A DNA stretch of 64,000 bases from Diphasiastrum complanatum (Eukaryota; Streptophyta; Lycopodiopsida; Lycopodiales; Lycopodiaceae), in contig CM055099.1 of NCBI GenBank assembly GCA_029204225.1, positions 58,043,982 to 58,107,981 on the forward strand. Reading direction: 5' to 3'. Positions 22,985 to 33,804 of the stretch are shown piece after piece (within the stretch, counting starts at the first letter, position 1; every line of letters starts with the position of its first letter). A program made the position numbers and the translations under genes. The notes below the pieces were generated by a model, which saw only the letters and a program-made list of their open reading frames with translations, was not told the origin of the DNA and ran no database searches.

Positions 22985-23885
22985 TACATCAGGATCCACT
23001 AATTGATTGATATGGATATCCCTTCATTTCGGCCTTCTGTGGTCCCAGGTTCGAGCTTCCCCTTGGAAACCAAGAAGCATTTCGGCCTTCTACCCAACGG
23101 GGTTGGCTCAACTGGTTAGCTTGGCATCCAAAGTTTCTTTGGTCCCAGGTTCGAGCCTCCCCTTGGAAACCAAGAAGCATTTCGGCCTTCTCCTCAATGG
23201 TCTGACGACGTTGTTCCTTAGATAATTTTAGACCTGGGTCCATGGGATTATGTACAAAATTGCAATTCATGAAATTGAATTTCGTCAGCAAATTATAAAA
23301 GTACCTCTGTTGGGTGATATAGTGAAGTCTTCTACATCTGTCTCTATGGATCTAAATCCGAAAACAATAATGCGCTTCTCCTAGATTTGTCATCTCGAAT
23401 TCTTGGGATAACATCCTCTTAGTGTCCTTTGTCAGTTCGATATTGTTGCTGAACAACCACATATCATCCACGTAGAGTGTGGTGATGACAAAGAATTAAT
23501 TAATAGCTCTGAAATATACATTATAGTCTGCAGAGTTTGGTTCGAATCCATGATCGATCAAGAATGTGTTGATTCGATGGAACCATGCTCTGGATGATTG
23601 TTTTAGACCGTACAAAGTTTTATGGAGTTTGCATACTTGATCTTCTCGACCATTGAGGATATAGCCTTCTGGCTGGATCATGTAAATGTCCTCCTCGATA
23701 ACTCCATTGAAGAATGTTGTTTGTACATCCATCTGGTGTACCCCAAGATCTATTGTAGCAGCATATGATAGTAGCAGTCGAATAGAAGTATGTTTGACAA
23801 CCGGGCTAAAAGTTTCGAAGTAGTCGATCTTAGGAATTTGTGAAGAGTACTTGCAGAAGAGTCTTTTCTTGTTTTGAACAGGTTG
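22985..23885 (-). pseudogene. Copia RT fragment interrupted by a SINE
   Basis: On the minus strand: HQMDVQTTFFNGVIEEDIYM (23740-23690), QVCKLHKTLYGLKQSSRAWF, then in another frame TTLYVDDMWLFSNN (near 23490-23450, intact YVDD) and GLKLSKEQRRQTIEEK (to about 23190). After the SINE the frame continues as MKGYPYQSISGS (23024-22989). The segment fits one copia RT with the SINE inserted between two adjacent codons. Its upstream end at about 23885 meets gypsy integrase sequence. Confidence 0.85.
23025..23191 (+). mobile_element. tRNA-derived SINE, one full and one partial copy, with repeated target site
   Basis: The full copy (23092-23177, 86 bp) has an RNA polymerase III A box TGGCTCAACTGG (23104-23115) and B box GGTTCGAGCC (23148-23157). 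It has two small hairpins, CCAAAG-TTT-CTTTGG and the 3' terminal CTTGG-AAA-CCAAG. A partial 3' copy lies at 23039-23077. The 14 bp target sequence CATTTCGGCCTTCT is present three times (23025, 23078, 23178), bracketing each copy. A second genomic copy at 61934-62016 defines the same ends. Confidence 0.88.
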
Positions 23886-23889
23886 CCAT

Positions 23890-24140
23890 CTGATTCAAAA
23901 TGATCAACGGAACTAAAAATAAGAGAAGTTTCAAGTCTATGAGATATTGCTGACTAGAAGTGACCTATAAACTCAGGATCTCTATCATTAATGATATCAC
24001 TTGGAAGTTCATGCAACCTAAACAATCTGTCAACAAGGATTTGGGCTAAATCAAAGGCCTAAGGCTTTGCAATTGACTTAACTAGTATGAATGTAACTAA
24101 CTTAGTTGACTTGTCCACAACTACCCAAATACTATCTTTT
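23890..24140 (-). pseudogene. Gypsy integrase core fragment
   Basis: On the minus strand: DSIWVVVDKSTKLVTFI (near 24135-24085), LFRLHELPSDIINDRDPEF (with the second catalytic aspartate), and FSSVDHFESDG near 23905, a decayed form of the motif normally followed by the catalytic glutamate. It is a piece of a Ty3/gypsy integrase joined head to tail with the copia RT on its left. Stops are present. Confidence 0.75.
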
Positions 24141-24250
24141 TGCCATTGGGTCTACTACAAAATTCACATATATAATTTTCCACGGTTAGAATTGCTTCAT
24201 GGAGATTATAGGTATGTTCGTACATGTGAACACAACGATGTAAGATAGTC

Positions 24251-24571
24251 ATTGAGTATGTAGCAGCTTCAAAGAATGCGAATGAAGTTGTGTGGCTGAG
24301 GCAATTGTTGAGTGAGCTTGGGGAAGAACAATCAGAACCTACCATCATGTATTTGGACAACACCAGCGCAATCTCCATGACTCAAGATCCGGTTTTCCAT
24401 TCCAAGACCAAGCATATACCACTCAAATATCATCATGTTAGAGATCTTGTGCAGAAACATGAAATTCGAATTGAGTACGTGAAGACTACAAAGATGACAA
24501 CTGATATTCTCACAAAAGCCCTCGGACAACAACTGTTCGAAAAGCATAGGATGAATATGGGAATTGGCTGA
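24251..24571 (+). pseudogene. Copia RNase H C-terminal fragment
   Basis: Open frame with YVAASKNANEVVWLRQLLSE, MYLDNTSAISM, FHSKTKHIPLKYHHVRD and TDILTKALGQQLFEKHR, the usual C-terminal end of copia RNase H and polyprotein. It lies on the opposite strand to the copia RT at 22985-23885, so the two come from different copies or an inversion. It ends with a stop at 24569-24571. No LTR is evident after it. Confidence 0.87.
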
Positions 24572-24963
24572 AGGATTCTGAACTAAATCCAATCTTCTTT
24601 CGCCTCAACACACGTCAAAACGGCATCATTGTATATAATTTCAATATTCTTTTGTTTTGAATGTCCATTGGCTTCCAAGTCTTGATCGAGTGGCACCCAT
24701 TTACCTTTTTTTTTTTCCATCGTTGATAATGGAAGCATAAGCTCAACATTTGTTTTCAATTTGATAATGGAAGCACATGGAAGACATTTTAATTCTGCAT
24801 TCTATTTCTCCATCTGATCTTTTGTCCCAGCCTTCATCCATAAATTCAGATAATAAACTATTTGATAAGTTTTTGCATACAAACATCGTGGCTGTACATT
24901 GACACTTGAAAAGAAATTCACAAATATATTCAAGGAAATAAACAAACTCAATCTGACTATTTT

Positions 24964-25265
24964 TTATCCCGTGCTCATTTTTACTAAATTTTTTACATCA
25001 TTATATATTTTGCAACGAAATGATTCTGAAACTGTAGCATATGGTGCAATCCATTCATCACTTTCAAAACTAGATAATGGAATTGGTATTATTTGTTCAA
25101 AATTTCCTTTTGTATCAGGAATGTACATTGATTCATAAAAAAAGATCCCACTATTAGCTAGATCTTTTGCAGTTCTACCTCGATATTGCAGTTGTCCAAT
25201 ATCGATGTGAATAACATCTAACACACCTACTAAAGATCCACTCGGCTCCCATTCATTACATAAAT
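24964..25265 (-). pseudogene. Exon relic of an unidentified host gene (copy 2)
   Basis: Minus-strand acceptor CTCTTGCAG (AG at 25267-25266) opens an uninterrupted frame with SLVGVLDVIHIDIGQLQYRG, FFYESMYIPDTKGNF and PLSSFESDEWIAPYATVSESF. It matches 6980-7230, including about 80 bp of upstream intron (25266-25345). The two copies diverge after SESF: copy 1 continues in frame for about 40 codons, copy 2 changes sequence, perhaps at an exon end or a truncation. I do not recognise the protein. Confidence 0.5.
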
Positions 25266-25902
25266 CTGCAAGAGAAAAATGACCAGATTGGCAAGTTTAC
25301 TATTAGACATTTATGAATGAGAAAAATCTAAGTATCAAAAATATCAATAAACTGAGAGATTAAAGTTAAGGAAACAATAAAATAATTATAATTACAGTCT
25401 AAAATTATCCACAACTCTGACAGATAATTCATAAGCTTACAAGGACAAATATTCTTAGAGTCCGAATTCTAAGATATGAAAATTCATTCAATTAGAATCT
25501 CAAGGAGAATCATTAAGATATAGAATGATTAAAACTCAACTCTGAGTATCCTAGATACTCTTTTGAGTTAAATGCTCATGTTTCTAGCACCAAATGCAAG
25601 AAAATAACATTCATTCATCTCAATAGTCTTGTCTGTCTCCTACGATAACTAGAGATCCAATCTAATGAAGAACTGTGACTCAAGCATCTGCAGACCATAC
25701 ACTGTAGCAAAATAACATCCACTAGAAAAATTAAATTCTCCACAAATAAAATACTTATCTTGTGAGAATGTCTGTGAGATCCATAATTTCTCAAATAAAA
25801 TACTGGAGTAGAGAGATTCAAAACACTAATCTGATTAGATATTGCAAGACAATGACCTAGTTTGTCCATATCTTGACAATTTGCATACATCCACATGAGT
25901 TT

Positions 25903-26495
25903 TCCTTCAAATATTTCCAATCTGAGTGAAATCTATTTATGCAATAGAGATATTCTAGGTTTAAGAAATTGAAATATTTTAACCTTAGAATTTATTTGAA
26001 TTCCAAGTCTATTCACACAAGTAGTAATTTATATGACATGACATTTTTTCAGAAGAATAACTTCATGCTAGAAAAAATCATATAAATCAGTCTGATATCT
26101 TATATTTGAGAAATTACTAAGAAGTAATTCCTATTATTATAAATTTCAATAAAAGTTAACTGGAAAGATGATATATGAAAATACCTAAATCCAAGAAAAG
26201 TCAATAATAAGTGCTTCCACTAAAGGATTCACTTCATTACAAACAAGACTTCTCCTTTAAATATTTCCAATCTGAGTGATAGAAACTACTATTCCATCGA
26301 AATCCATTTATGCAATAGAGATATTCTAGGTTTGAGAAATTGAAACATTTTAACTTTAGAATTTATCTGAATTCCAAGTCTATTCACACAAGTAGTATTT
26401 CATATGACATAACATTCTTTTAGAAGAATAACTTCATACTGGAAAGAATCATATAAATCAGTCTGATATCTTATATTTGAGCAATTACTAAGAAG
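25903..26495. repeat. Direct repeat of ~230 bp in AT-rich DNA
   Basis: AAATATTTCCAATCTGAGTG through TATTTGAG-AATTACTAAG occurs at about 25903-26128 and again at 26254-26495, with small indels and an ~29 bp insertion near the start of the second copy. No coding capacity is seen. It flanks the left side of the solo gypsy LTR. Confidence 0.85.
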
Positions 26496-26546
26496 TAAAG
26501 GATTAATTAAAAAAATCGAGAAATAGATTTGAGGGCCTCTGATTTT

Positions 26547-27370
26547 TGTAGGGTCAAAGATCTCGCATAGTATAGCCCTCCCGCCTGTCAACAAGGGTTA
26601 GAACACTGGATAGATGTCTAACTATGAGTAGATGCTACTTTTAGTTAGTTCTCTACTTTTTCTCTAAATCTACCACTAACACTATACACCCGTAACTCTA
26701 CTCCACTAAACTAACTTTCATCTTGTTTTTTGGTGAAAGAGAAGAGAAGGATAGAAGAGATTGAGAGGAGAAGAGAGAAAGAGGGAGATAGAGAGTGAAA
26801 GTGAGAGTCGAGGTTAGTTCAAATGCTCATTTTACTTGCTAAAGGAGAAACATTAACTATGGAAACCAAGAAAGCATGAACTTGGAAGCAAATAGAAAGC
26901 AACAATAGCAATAGCAAGCATTGAACAACAAATGAGGCTGCTTCTTTTCCAAAAATGGAGAGTTTCTTCCTTCTCATTAAGTATGAAAAATAGAGTACAT
27001 GAGGTGCCTTTTTATAAATGGGGAAGGCCCTTGCCCCAAAATACTATTGGCTAATATGTACACTAATCTTATCCATTCATCTTGGACCCAACTTGATCCA
27101 AAGGTCTTAAAAAAGTACATTGCATTTCACATGATTTATGTGAGTCTCCATTTGGACCCAACTCTAAAATAATAGACTTCTAAATTTAAAATGACTTTCG
27201 GCTCAAATTTTATCTTAATTACAAAGGGGCCCAAGTCTATTATTCTATTTACAGCTCTCAACTTGTGTGCTCATTGGGCCATGGGCTTATACGCGCAGAA
27301 TGTCACGGCCTCACAACACATTTTATTGGCCGATATTATTTATTTACAATATTTGAGAATACCCCCAACA
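26547..27370 (-). repeat. Solo LTR of Gypsy-1 with 5 bp target duplication
   Basis: The 824 bp segment matches the Gypsy-1 5' LTR (44415-45222) over its length: GGGTCAAAGATCTC near one end and CATTGGGCCATGGGC near the other. On the minus strand it reads TGTTGGGGGTATTC...CCCTACA. It carries a minus-strand TATA (TTTATAAAAAGG near 27017) and a CT-rich leader. ATTTT flanks it on both sides (26542-26546 and 27371-27375), the expected 5 bp duplication. The internal region was lost, presumably by recombination between two LTRs. Confidence 0.92.
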
Positions 27371-27654
27371 ATTTTGTAAATAATGAGATACCACATTGGG
27401 ATCTAGATTATACCTCAAAATTTTCCAAACTACCCCACAATACTGAATCCTACTTACTGGCCATGGATATAACAGTTATGGTCTTCCCTGAAGTTCCAAT
27501 CGAAGGAACTTTGTTGTCTCCTGCCATCTGGACTGTCGATACCCCGTATGGAGTCCTCTCTCCTGAGACGCTCTGGGTGCTATTTTTCTTGGTGAAAGAT
27601 GCTATCCCATTTGGAAGGTTTCTACAAAACAATGCTCAAGAAAATTGGTTTTGA
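27371..27654. other. Unassigned sequence between solo LTR and Copia-B leader
   Basis: A plus-strand frame of ~90 codons (HWDLDYTSKFSKLPHNTES ... GRFLQNNAQENWF) is open here, and a shorter minus frame too. Neither resembles a known domain. It could be the Copia-B gag start region in decay or host DNA. Confidence 0.3.
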
Positions 27655-28609
27655 TTTGGATCTAGAAACTCACAAAGGTTTCACTTTGTCCTGATTACCT
27701 CAAATTTGTCTTCTAGTCCTCTCTTTGGACTTCTAGTCACAGTTCTTACACTCCCTCAAAAAGATGAAATGAGGATTATATGAGATTCTATCAAAGATTT
27801 ATCAAATCCTATCAATTTTCACCATTTTTGGACAAAAACATGACTAAATCTCTCTCACACTTTTTGATGTACTTACAAAACTTATTAAAAATGGATTTTC
27901 TTTGATCAATGGTTAATGCTCTTGTACTTGGCTTTGATAGGACCATAAATGGATCTACAAAAGATCACAAGAGTGATTGGATGCTTGCTTAACAATCTAT
28001 CAAAAAAATAGACACAAAAAAGTTGATCTAGATTGGCAATTTCACAAACAACAAGCATTAATAATCAAAAGCATTGATCAACATTGAAATCCGAGCCCAC
28101 ACGTGGAAGCCACAGCCTGTTGTATGGCCTGTAGATTGAGAATGAAGTAGAAATCAATTTGGTTTCATTTGGATCACAAAAACTTAATGTACATAGGAAC
28201 TAGCTTGAGATTGCCAATGAGCTCTAAAAATATTCTATCTTCTCACTATGGGAGCTTGGAATACATAGCAAATTTGACTTCCTTTGTGAAGTTAGGTGGA
28301 TTTCCAACATGTAATAAGGAAGTTAACTTTGCCTTTATGCCCTAAAATGAAACCCTAGTCTATTTCTTAGAGTCATGCTTGGTAGATAGCTAGTTGGTCA
28401 TTTTTCACCTTAAATCTAGGATTTAGATCCTATAAACTAGGAATCAATACCAAAATGACATGACCAACCCTATGGACTTGACCTAACCTATATTAGGAGT
28501 GGATTGCCATGTGGTATCTTGGCCTCACATGTGTGGAATCCACTTATGTATAAAATTTGCATTATACTACATGGTTTTTTTATCAAGTTAGATTTGCCAA
28601 TTCTTCACA
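27655..28609 (-). mobile_element. Copia-B 5' leader and LTR (minus strand)
   Basis: The leader (27655-27940) matches 14740-15330, and the LTR (about 27950-28609) matches 5875-6542, including GGACCATAAATGG and the end GATTTGCCAATTCTTCACA. A deletion of about 22 bp removes the junction of primer site and LTR (GGCTTTGATA|GGACCATAAATGG, near 27940). Without a primer site this copy could not be reverse transcribed. Confidence 0.8.
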
Positions 28610-28909
28610 CTTTTGTTGCATGCTAATATCGGATAATTGAGTAGCTGGGGTCGACATATCTTTTGTGATGGATGGATGAATGAACGGGGACTTAGGATAG
28701 CTCCTCAAGAAATGACTGTTGGATCTCAATGTTCCAAGAGTCTCTCTTTTTTTTTAAGGAGGAGGACATTGAAATAAAAGAGAAATAAAGAATGCAATCA
28801 ATCAATGAAGAATGTACAGAAGGGAATATAAAATGGATAGAGAACAAAAAGTGAAGAGGGGATGGTAGATTTGGATCTTGATCTAAGTTCTTATACTCTC
28901 TCACTACTC

Positions 28910-29785
28910 AAGATGTTGCAACTTGGAAAAGCAGATTTTGGGAATGTAGGCTCTTGGGAGAGTAGAACCTTTGAGATCAAGTTTTGGGATTTGAGGAGAG
29001 TGTGAAGAAAGCAAGTGAAAAGTTTTGGGGATGAGGAATTTGGATAATGTAGATAATTGGCAGAGCAAAGTTGGGAAACGTGAAAGAAGGGAACTTAAAA
29101 AAAAAAACTTGGGAATGTACAAGCTGGGGAATTTGAAAAATTTTGAGAATGTAGTTTGGGAAGTTGGTGTGCGAGAATGTAAAAAAAATTGGAAAAGTGC
29201 AAGATCTGGAAAGTAATTGGGGATTGCAATGAAAAATGAAAGCTTTTGGGATTGTGAGGATTGGGGAATGCAACTTGTGGGATTTTGGGAATGTGGAGTC
29301 TGGGGATTGTGGAATTTGGGAATATGAAAGTTGGGGAACATGGAAATTGAGATTTGGGAATATAAAAAGTGAAAGGCAAAAATTGGGAACTTAGAAAACT
29401 TGGAAATGCAAGTAGGAGTTGGCGAATTTGGAAATTTTTGGAAATGTAGGATGGAGTGTGGGAATGTAAAAATTTGAGAAGTGCAAGATCTGGGAATGTA
29501 GGAATGTGGAGCAGATCTTGGGAATGTGTAAGTGGAAAGTTGGGGAAGACAAATCCTTGGAATGCAAGATCTGAGAAGGCAAAAATGACAGAAACTGTGG
29601 GGAAGATGGATCTTGCGAGGCCAAAATCTGTGGAAAGAAATGAAAAGCTGTGGAATTTGGGGAATGCAAATTTTTGGGAAAGCAAAAAGTTGGGGAATGT
29701 GAAAGTGGGAAACTTAAAAATTTGGGAATGTAAAAGTTGGGGAATATGGAAAATTTGGAGCAAGTGCCAGTTTTCAAAATGCAAT
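28910..29785. repeat. Purine-rich degenerate minisatellite, ~875 bp
   Basis: The plus strand is almost only G, A and T, with endless variants of TTGGGAATGTAAAAG (units of roughly 14-20 bp). C is nearly absent on this strand. The long minus-strand frames here (up to 229 codons of FPNF/IPKF-like peptides) are a by-product of the repeat. The array lies between AT-rich DNA and the repeats at 29761-30115, probably in the leader of a minus-strand gypsy whose LTR begins at 30360. Confidence 0.85.
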
Positions 29786-30115
29786 AACGTTTTGAGCTTT
29801 TGTGTTCTAGCTTTTTCCCTTGAATATGTGATAAAGCAAGATTAGGAGAATTTTCAGTTTAGAGGGCGAACTTAGGTGTTATCTTTGGAAGTGTAGGGAA
29901 ATTTCCAAAGTTATGCACAAAAATTGGCAAGAAATTGTCACAGACTAACTCTGCAAATTAGTTTAAGTGCCAGTTTTCAAAATGCAATAACTTTTTGAGA
30001 TTTTGTAATTTATGTATGCCCCTTCGATATGTGACAAACTAGCAAGAAATTGTCACAAACAGTAACTCTACAAATTAGTTTAAGTGCCAGTCTTCAAAAT
30101 GCAATAACTTTTTGA
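29761..30115. repeat. Three spaced copies of a ~36 bp segment
   Basis: AAGTGCCAGTTTTCAAAATG plus GCAATAAC(T/G)TTTTGAG recurs at 29762, 29964 and 30081, with GCAAGAAATTGTCACA and CTCTRCAAATTAGTTT also shared between units. Unit spacing is about 203 and 116 bp. It continues the repeat-rich leader described for 28910-29785. Confidence 0.85.
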
Positions 30116-30341
30116 GCTTTTGTAATCTAGGTTCGTCCCTTGGATATGTGATAGAGCAAAATTAGGAGAGTCTTCAGTGAAGACGGTGAGCTCAGATGAA
30201 ATCTTTGGAAGTGTAGGGAGATTCCCAAATTTACCCACATAGATAGAGCGGTGGATAACAAAAAATTAACAATAGTGAGTAGAAAATGGAGTAGAGAAAT
30301 GCTCAAAAAGCTAGAATAGTGGGAGGAAAAGCCATTTGGCA

Positions 30342-30358
30342 CCCCGACAACAACGTCA
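30342..30358 (-). promoter_or_regulatory. Primer-binding-like site of a gypsy element
   Basis: The minus strand reads TGACGTTGTTGTCGGGG, close to the gypsy primer site seen intact at 44396-44413 (TGGTGCCGTTGTCGGGGA). It sits one base from the inferred LTR end at 30360. Confidence 0.5.
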
Positions 30359-30359
30359 A

Positions 30360-30600
30360 TGTTAAGCCTAGTTCCTTCCAGAGAAAGTGGCTAGGTGTCG
30401 TGTACTACAATGGCGATCCAACTTGGAGCCTTGGAGATGGCTTTTTCCTCCACTAGTTGTGTTGCAAAACAACTATAAACTAACATGGCATTTATAATAG
30501 AATGCATTCAAAAATAAATAAACATATACAATACACTTTACATCATAAGGGAAGGAGGGAAGAGTGAGAGGAGGAAGGAGGGGAGAAGAGAAGAGGAGGA

Positions 30601-30690
<90 letters not shown>

Positions 30691-31004
30691 GGAGACCGAA
30701 AAATGGTAGAGCCTCCTTCTATTAGATTGTAGATCCCCATATAAAAGAAATGGCTTCCTTTTATAAAAAGAAGTTGAGGGGATCATTTCTTTCCATTGGC
30801 CCACTTAGTTTTACAATGATCATCATCTCAACCTATTTGCAGATTCTGACTCTTCAAAATTTGTTGGCGTTTCTTTTACTTATAACTTGTTTCTTGTTCT
30901 GGTTCTTTCTTCTTGTTCCAGAACAGTTCCAAAGTTGATTCTGCCTGTTATCAGGCTTCGTGGGCATTTATTAGATGTGTTCTTGTTATTAAAATGCCCA
31001 AAAC
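30360..31004 (-). repeat. Putative gypsy 5' LTR (minus strand)
   Basis: The inner end (minus ...GGCTTAACA) is placed by the primer-site-like sequence. A minus-strand TATA, CTTTTTATAAAAGG (30770-30757), is followed in the direction of transcription by a CT-rich leader with (CT)n, the same layout as the Gypsy-1 LTRs. The outer end near 31004 (CCCAAAACA on plus) is a guess. No partner LTR is in the window. Confidence 0.45.
30603..30687. repeat. (GA)42 microsatellite
   Basis: About 85 bp of uninterrupted GA, with more GA-rich sequence from 30549. On the minus strand it lies just downstream of the TATA at 30757-30770, so it would be a CT tract in the transcript leader. The Leu-Ser reading frames are artefacts. 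Confidence 0.97.
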
Positions 31005-33485
31005 AGGCAGAATGGACTGATTAATGTTGTAGTATTGTCCTGCCTGTCAAAGGACACTCAGGTTTGTCACTCTTGCATTGAAGCAATCATCCCACCCCTA
31101 ATGTGTTGTAGGACCCACTGCAACTCATATTGAATGATGTCGTTCCGTTTCCGTATTGGCATCTTTGATCGGCACTTGGAAAAGTGTAGATCCTCGTTCT
31201 CTTGCATAAAACCAAGTGCTTATTGATGCCAATCTTTATCAAAAACTACTTTTGCAATTTGCCACAATGTAATCAGAATGTCTTATTGCTGCAAGTGGTT
31301 GAATTCTCAAAATCGGAGAGCTCTCAGCAGCTTGACAATCTTGCATGCTTGAGTGCCTCGCGCGTGTCTTTTTCTCTTATCACTTGTATCTGCCATTGAC
31401 GATTTCATCTCTGGTTTCTTGGCAGGTACTAACTTCTGGGAGGTTTGTATTCTACATCTACTTCTGGTTGTTTCCGCGGTTCTTCTCTCAGTTGAAGTTC
31501 CAATCTCAAGGAAAACCTTTGTTCTGCAGGTTGCACAAACTTCGGTTATCAACCTCAAGGGGATGGACTCATCATCAAAAATTGGTGGTAGGAACAGATT
31601 TGGATGGATGGTTTGGTAACGGTAAGAAAACATGATGAAGGCTTGGTGGAAGGGTGAAGGAACTGATAGTTCTAAAGTTGCAGCCTTGGACCCTTGCAAT
31701 GTCGAACTTTGACCACCACTTGCTGGGTGAGGAGCTCATTTTATTTTGTAAAGTTCACGGTTGTCTTCATCTTTTCTTTTTTTCTGCAGCTCTTTCTTTT
31801 GATCCATTACTTCTGGATCTCTTCGAGCTTCATAAGAGAGGATTCAACTATCATTTCTCCAAAGAGTTTATTTTGATCAAGATCGATCTGACTCAACTGT
31901 TGCTTACGTTTTGTCCTTTCCTCCTTAGCTTCTTTGTTTAATTTCTTATGTCTTCTAGCTTCTTCACCTGCTTTTTAAATCTTTTCCGGCTGATCAACCA
32001 TTGTAGGTGGTAGTTGGTCTCCGCAAGACATTTGCAATGATCTTTTAGCCGCTTCGGTAAGACTATAAAAAACTGGGGACTTCTCAGATGAACAGTGAAC
32101 CGATGATAAACAAATAGATGGAAAGAAGGGTGGTGGTGGTGGTGACAATGGTAGATGGTGTGGGCGATAGGCATGAGAATGGATGCAGATGTTGTGACAA
32201 GAGGGCTAGTTGAAGAAGGAGACTGATTTTCCAATACTTTGCTTCCCTTTCAAAAGGATCTTCATCGTGACTAGGGTACTTCTTCTGATTGAGCTGCTCT
32301 GGATTGCCCATCTGTCTTCTTAGCCTTGTCATTGTCATCTTTGGTTTTGTGACCTTGGTTGTCGATCTTGCTGATGTTGTTGCTGGCAGCATAACTGCTT
32401 CAGTGGATCCAAGCAAATCCACTCTCTCTCCTCCCAAAAACAAAATCTGTTGGTGGGGATGTTGTTGCTAGTAATTGTTCATGCTCAAGATTGAATTAGC
32501 ATGTGGAACACATAGTTAAAAACATGTTGAACGTGTGACTGGACTAAAGATGGAACAAATTTTAACTAAATTTGTTTTGATCTTGCTGTAATTGACTCGA
32601 AGATAAATATGACGATGAGATGCATGAATCAATTTGAACCTGACAAGGATGTTTCAAATTCTAAGTACGTGCAAAGATCCTAGACTCTATACAAGGTGAT
32701 CTGAAGATGGATAGATGAATGAAAATGTGTTCTTGAGATGCTCTACGGAAGAATCTCGTTCAGTAGTTATTTCTCATGCAAAAATCAATCACACGAAACA
32801 GGTGAAGAGAAACAAGAAAATAAACAAACAGACAGAGAGAGAGTGAGAACTGTATACCACTTGTTGAACAAAAGTTGCATTCATCAATATGTATAATTCA
32901 CCTTGACAATTCCATTTTTTTATTGATCTTTTAGAGTAATGAAAGAACTCTGATAAGCCCTTGTCAAAAACAAGACAAAAATAACGACACTTAATCTACC
33001 AACGTTGATAGCAAATGCTGTAAGATATAGCGTGAGATGTAGGTATGGTTGAGGTACTATGTCTTGAGTACCTCTCTAAGCAAGAGATTCAGAACCAAAT
33101 CTCTATCTGGATTTCCGATTCTTAGATTTATTGTGTATTGGCACATTGGAAATCTTATCAACATGTGGAAAGACAAATAGATTTGAAAATGCAAAAGAGG
33201 AGAAAAATTGTCAATTCCCTGTGGAGGTTGATCTTGGTTGGACATTGTAGTAGATGACGGAATATCGGGTTTTACTTTCTTCCTACAAGGACTCATATCA
33301 TATTAGTGTCTGTTTGCATTATGGAATTGGTAAATTGTGTGGTAATGTAGAAGTTTGCAAGAAACTTCTTGAGTGAGCAGCAGGTTAAGTAGTTGGGTGC
33401 TATGGTGCTCATGTTGTGTTGTCATGAGGATCCTATCGGTATTCATAACTGACGTGGCGGGCAGGTAGGACCTTACTTGGTTGTT
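31005..33485. other. Unassigned 2.5 kb
   Basis: Several frames of 60-130 codons occur on both strands, none with a domain I recognise. On the minus strand a Lys/Glu-rich stretch near 31985-31880 (GEEARRHKKLNKEAKEERTK) and a basic frame starting at 33296 (MSPCRKKVKPD) look like decayed structural-protein sequence. Since a gag knuckle region lies on the same strand at 33486-33803, this may be the downstream body of that element, but RT or integrase motifs are not visible. Confidence 0.3.
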
Positions 33486-33803
33486 TTAGACAGACTTTGA
33501 AACTGTGTTTTCTGACATAGTCGAGACACTCGGCGTGGTACTTGGTCTTGACTGGACATCACCCATGAAGTGGCCGGTTTCACCACAAATGAAACATCTA
33601 GTGATCATGGGCCCTTGTATAACAGCATAGCCATCTTGTATGGCTAGTGGTTCTGGACTTTCAGGTGGATATTCATGATAAGTCAAGGAATGTCCAGATT
33701 GTGACAGTTGTTCTTCATATTGTTGGACTCTATGAGCTTGGATAGGCTGATATGAAGGACACGCATTGGTAGGATGCGTAGCCCAGCAATGTGGGCACCA
33801 TAT
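33486..33803 (-). pseudogene. Retroelement gag fragment with two zinc knuckles
   Basis: The minus strand gives CPHCWATHPTNAC (near 33798-33760) and CFICGETGHFMGDV (near 33600-33550), two CCHC-type knuckles, the second with its last Cys replaced by Val. Between them is an acidic, Gln-rich linker. The spacing suits a Ty3/gypsy gag. The upstream part is removed by the LTR that starts at 33805. Confidence 0.65.
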
Positions 33804-33804
33804 T

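Noticed and set aside
23092-23177. A functional tRNA gene
   Set aside because: A and B boxes are present, but a seven-pair acceptor stem and a proper T stem cannot be formed, and target duplications mark it as a SINE.
27265-27654. Host protein of 129 codons
   Set aside because: The first third lies in the solo LTR and the rest matches nothing I know; no splice or promoter context supports it.
29095-29784. Long minus-strand frame of 229 codons with FPNF/IPKF repeats
   Set aside because: It is the translation of the purine-rich minisatellite; several overlapping frames on both strands are open for the same reason.
30538-30804. Leu-Ser repeat proteins here and at 21176-21358
   Set aside because: They are translations of (GA)n microsatellites.
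31307-31699. Basic minus-strand protein of 130 codons
   Set aside because: No recognisable domain; overlapping frames of equal length exist on the plus strand, so coding is not supported.
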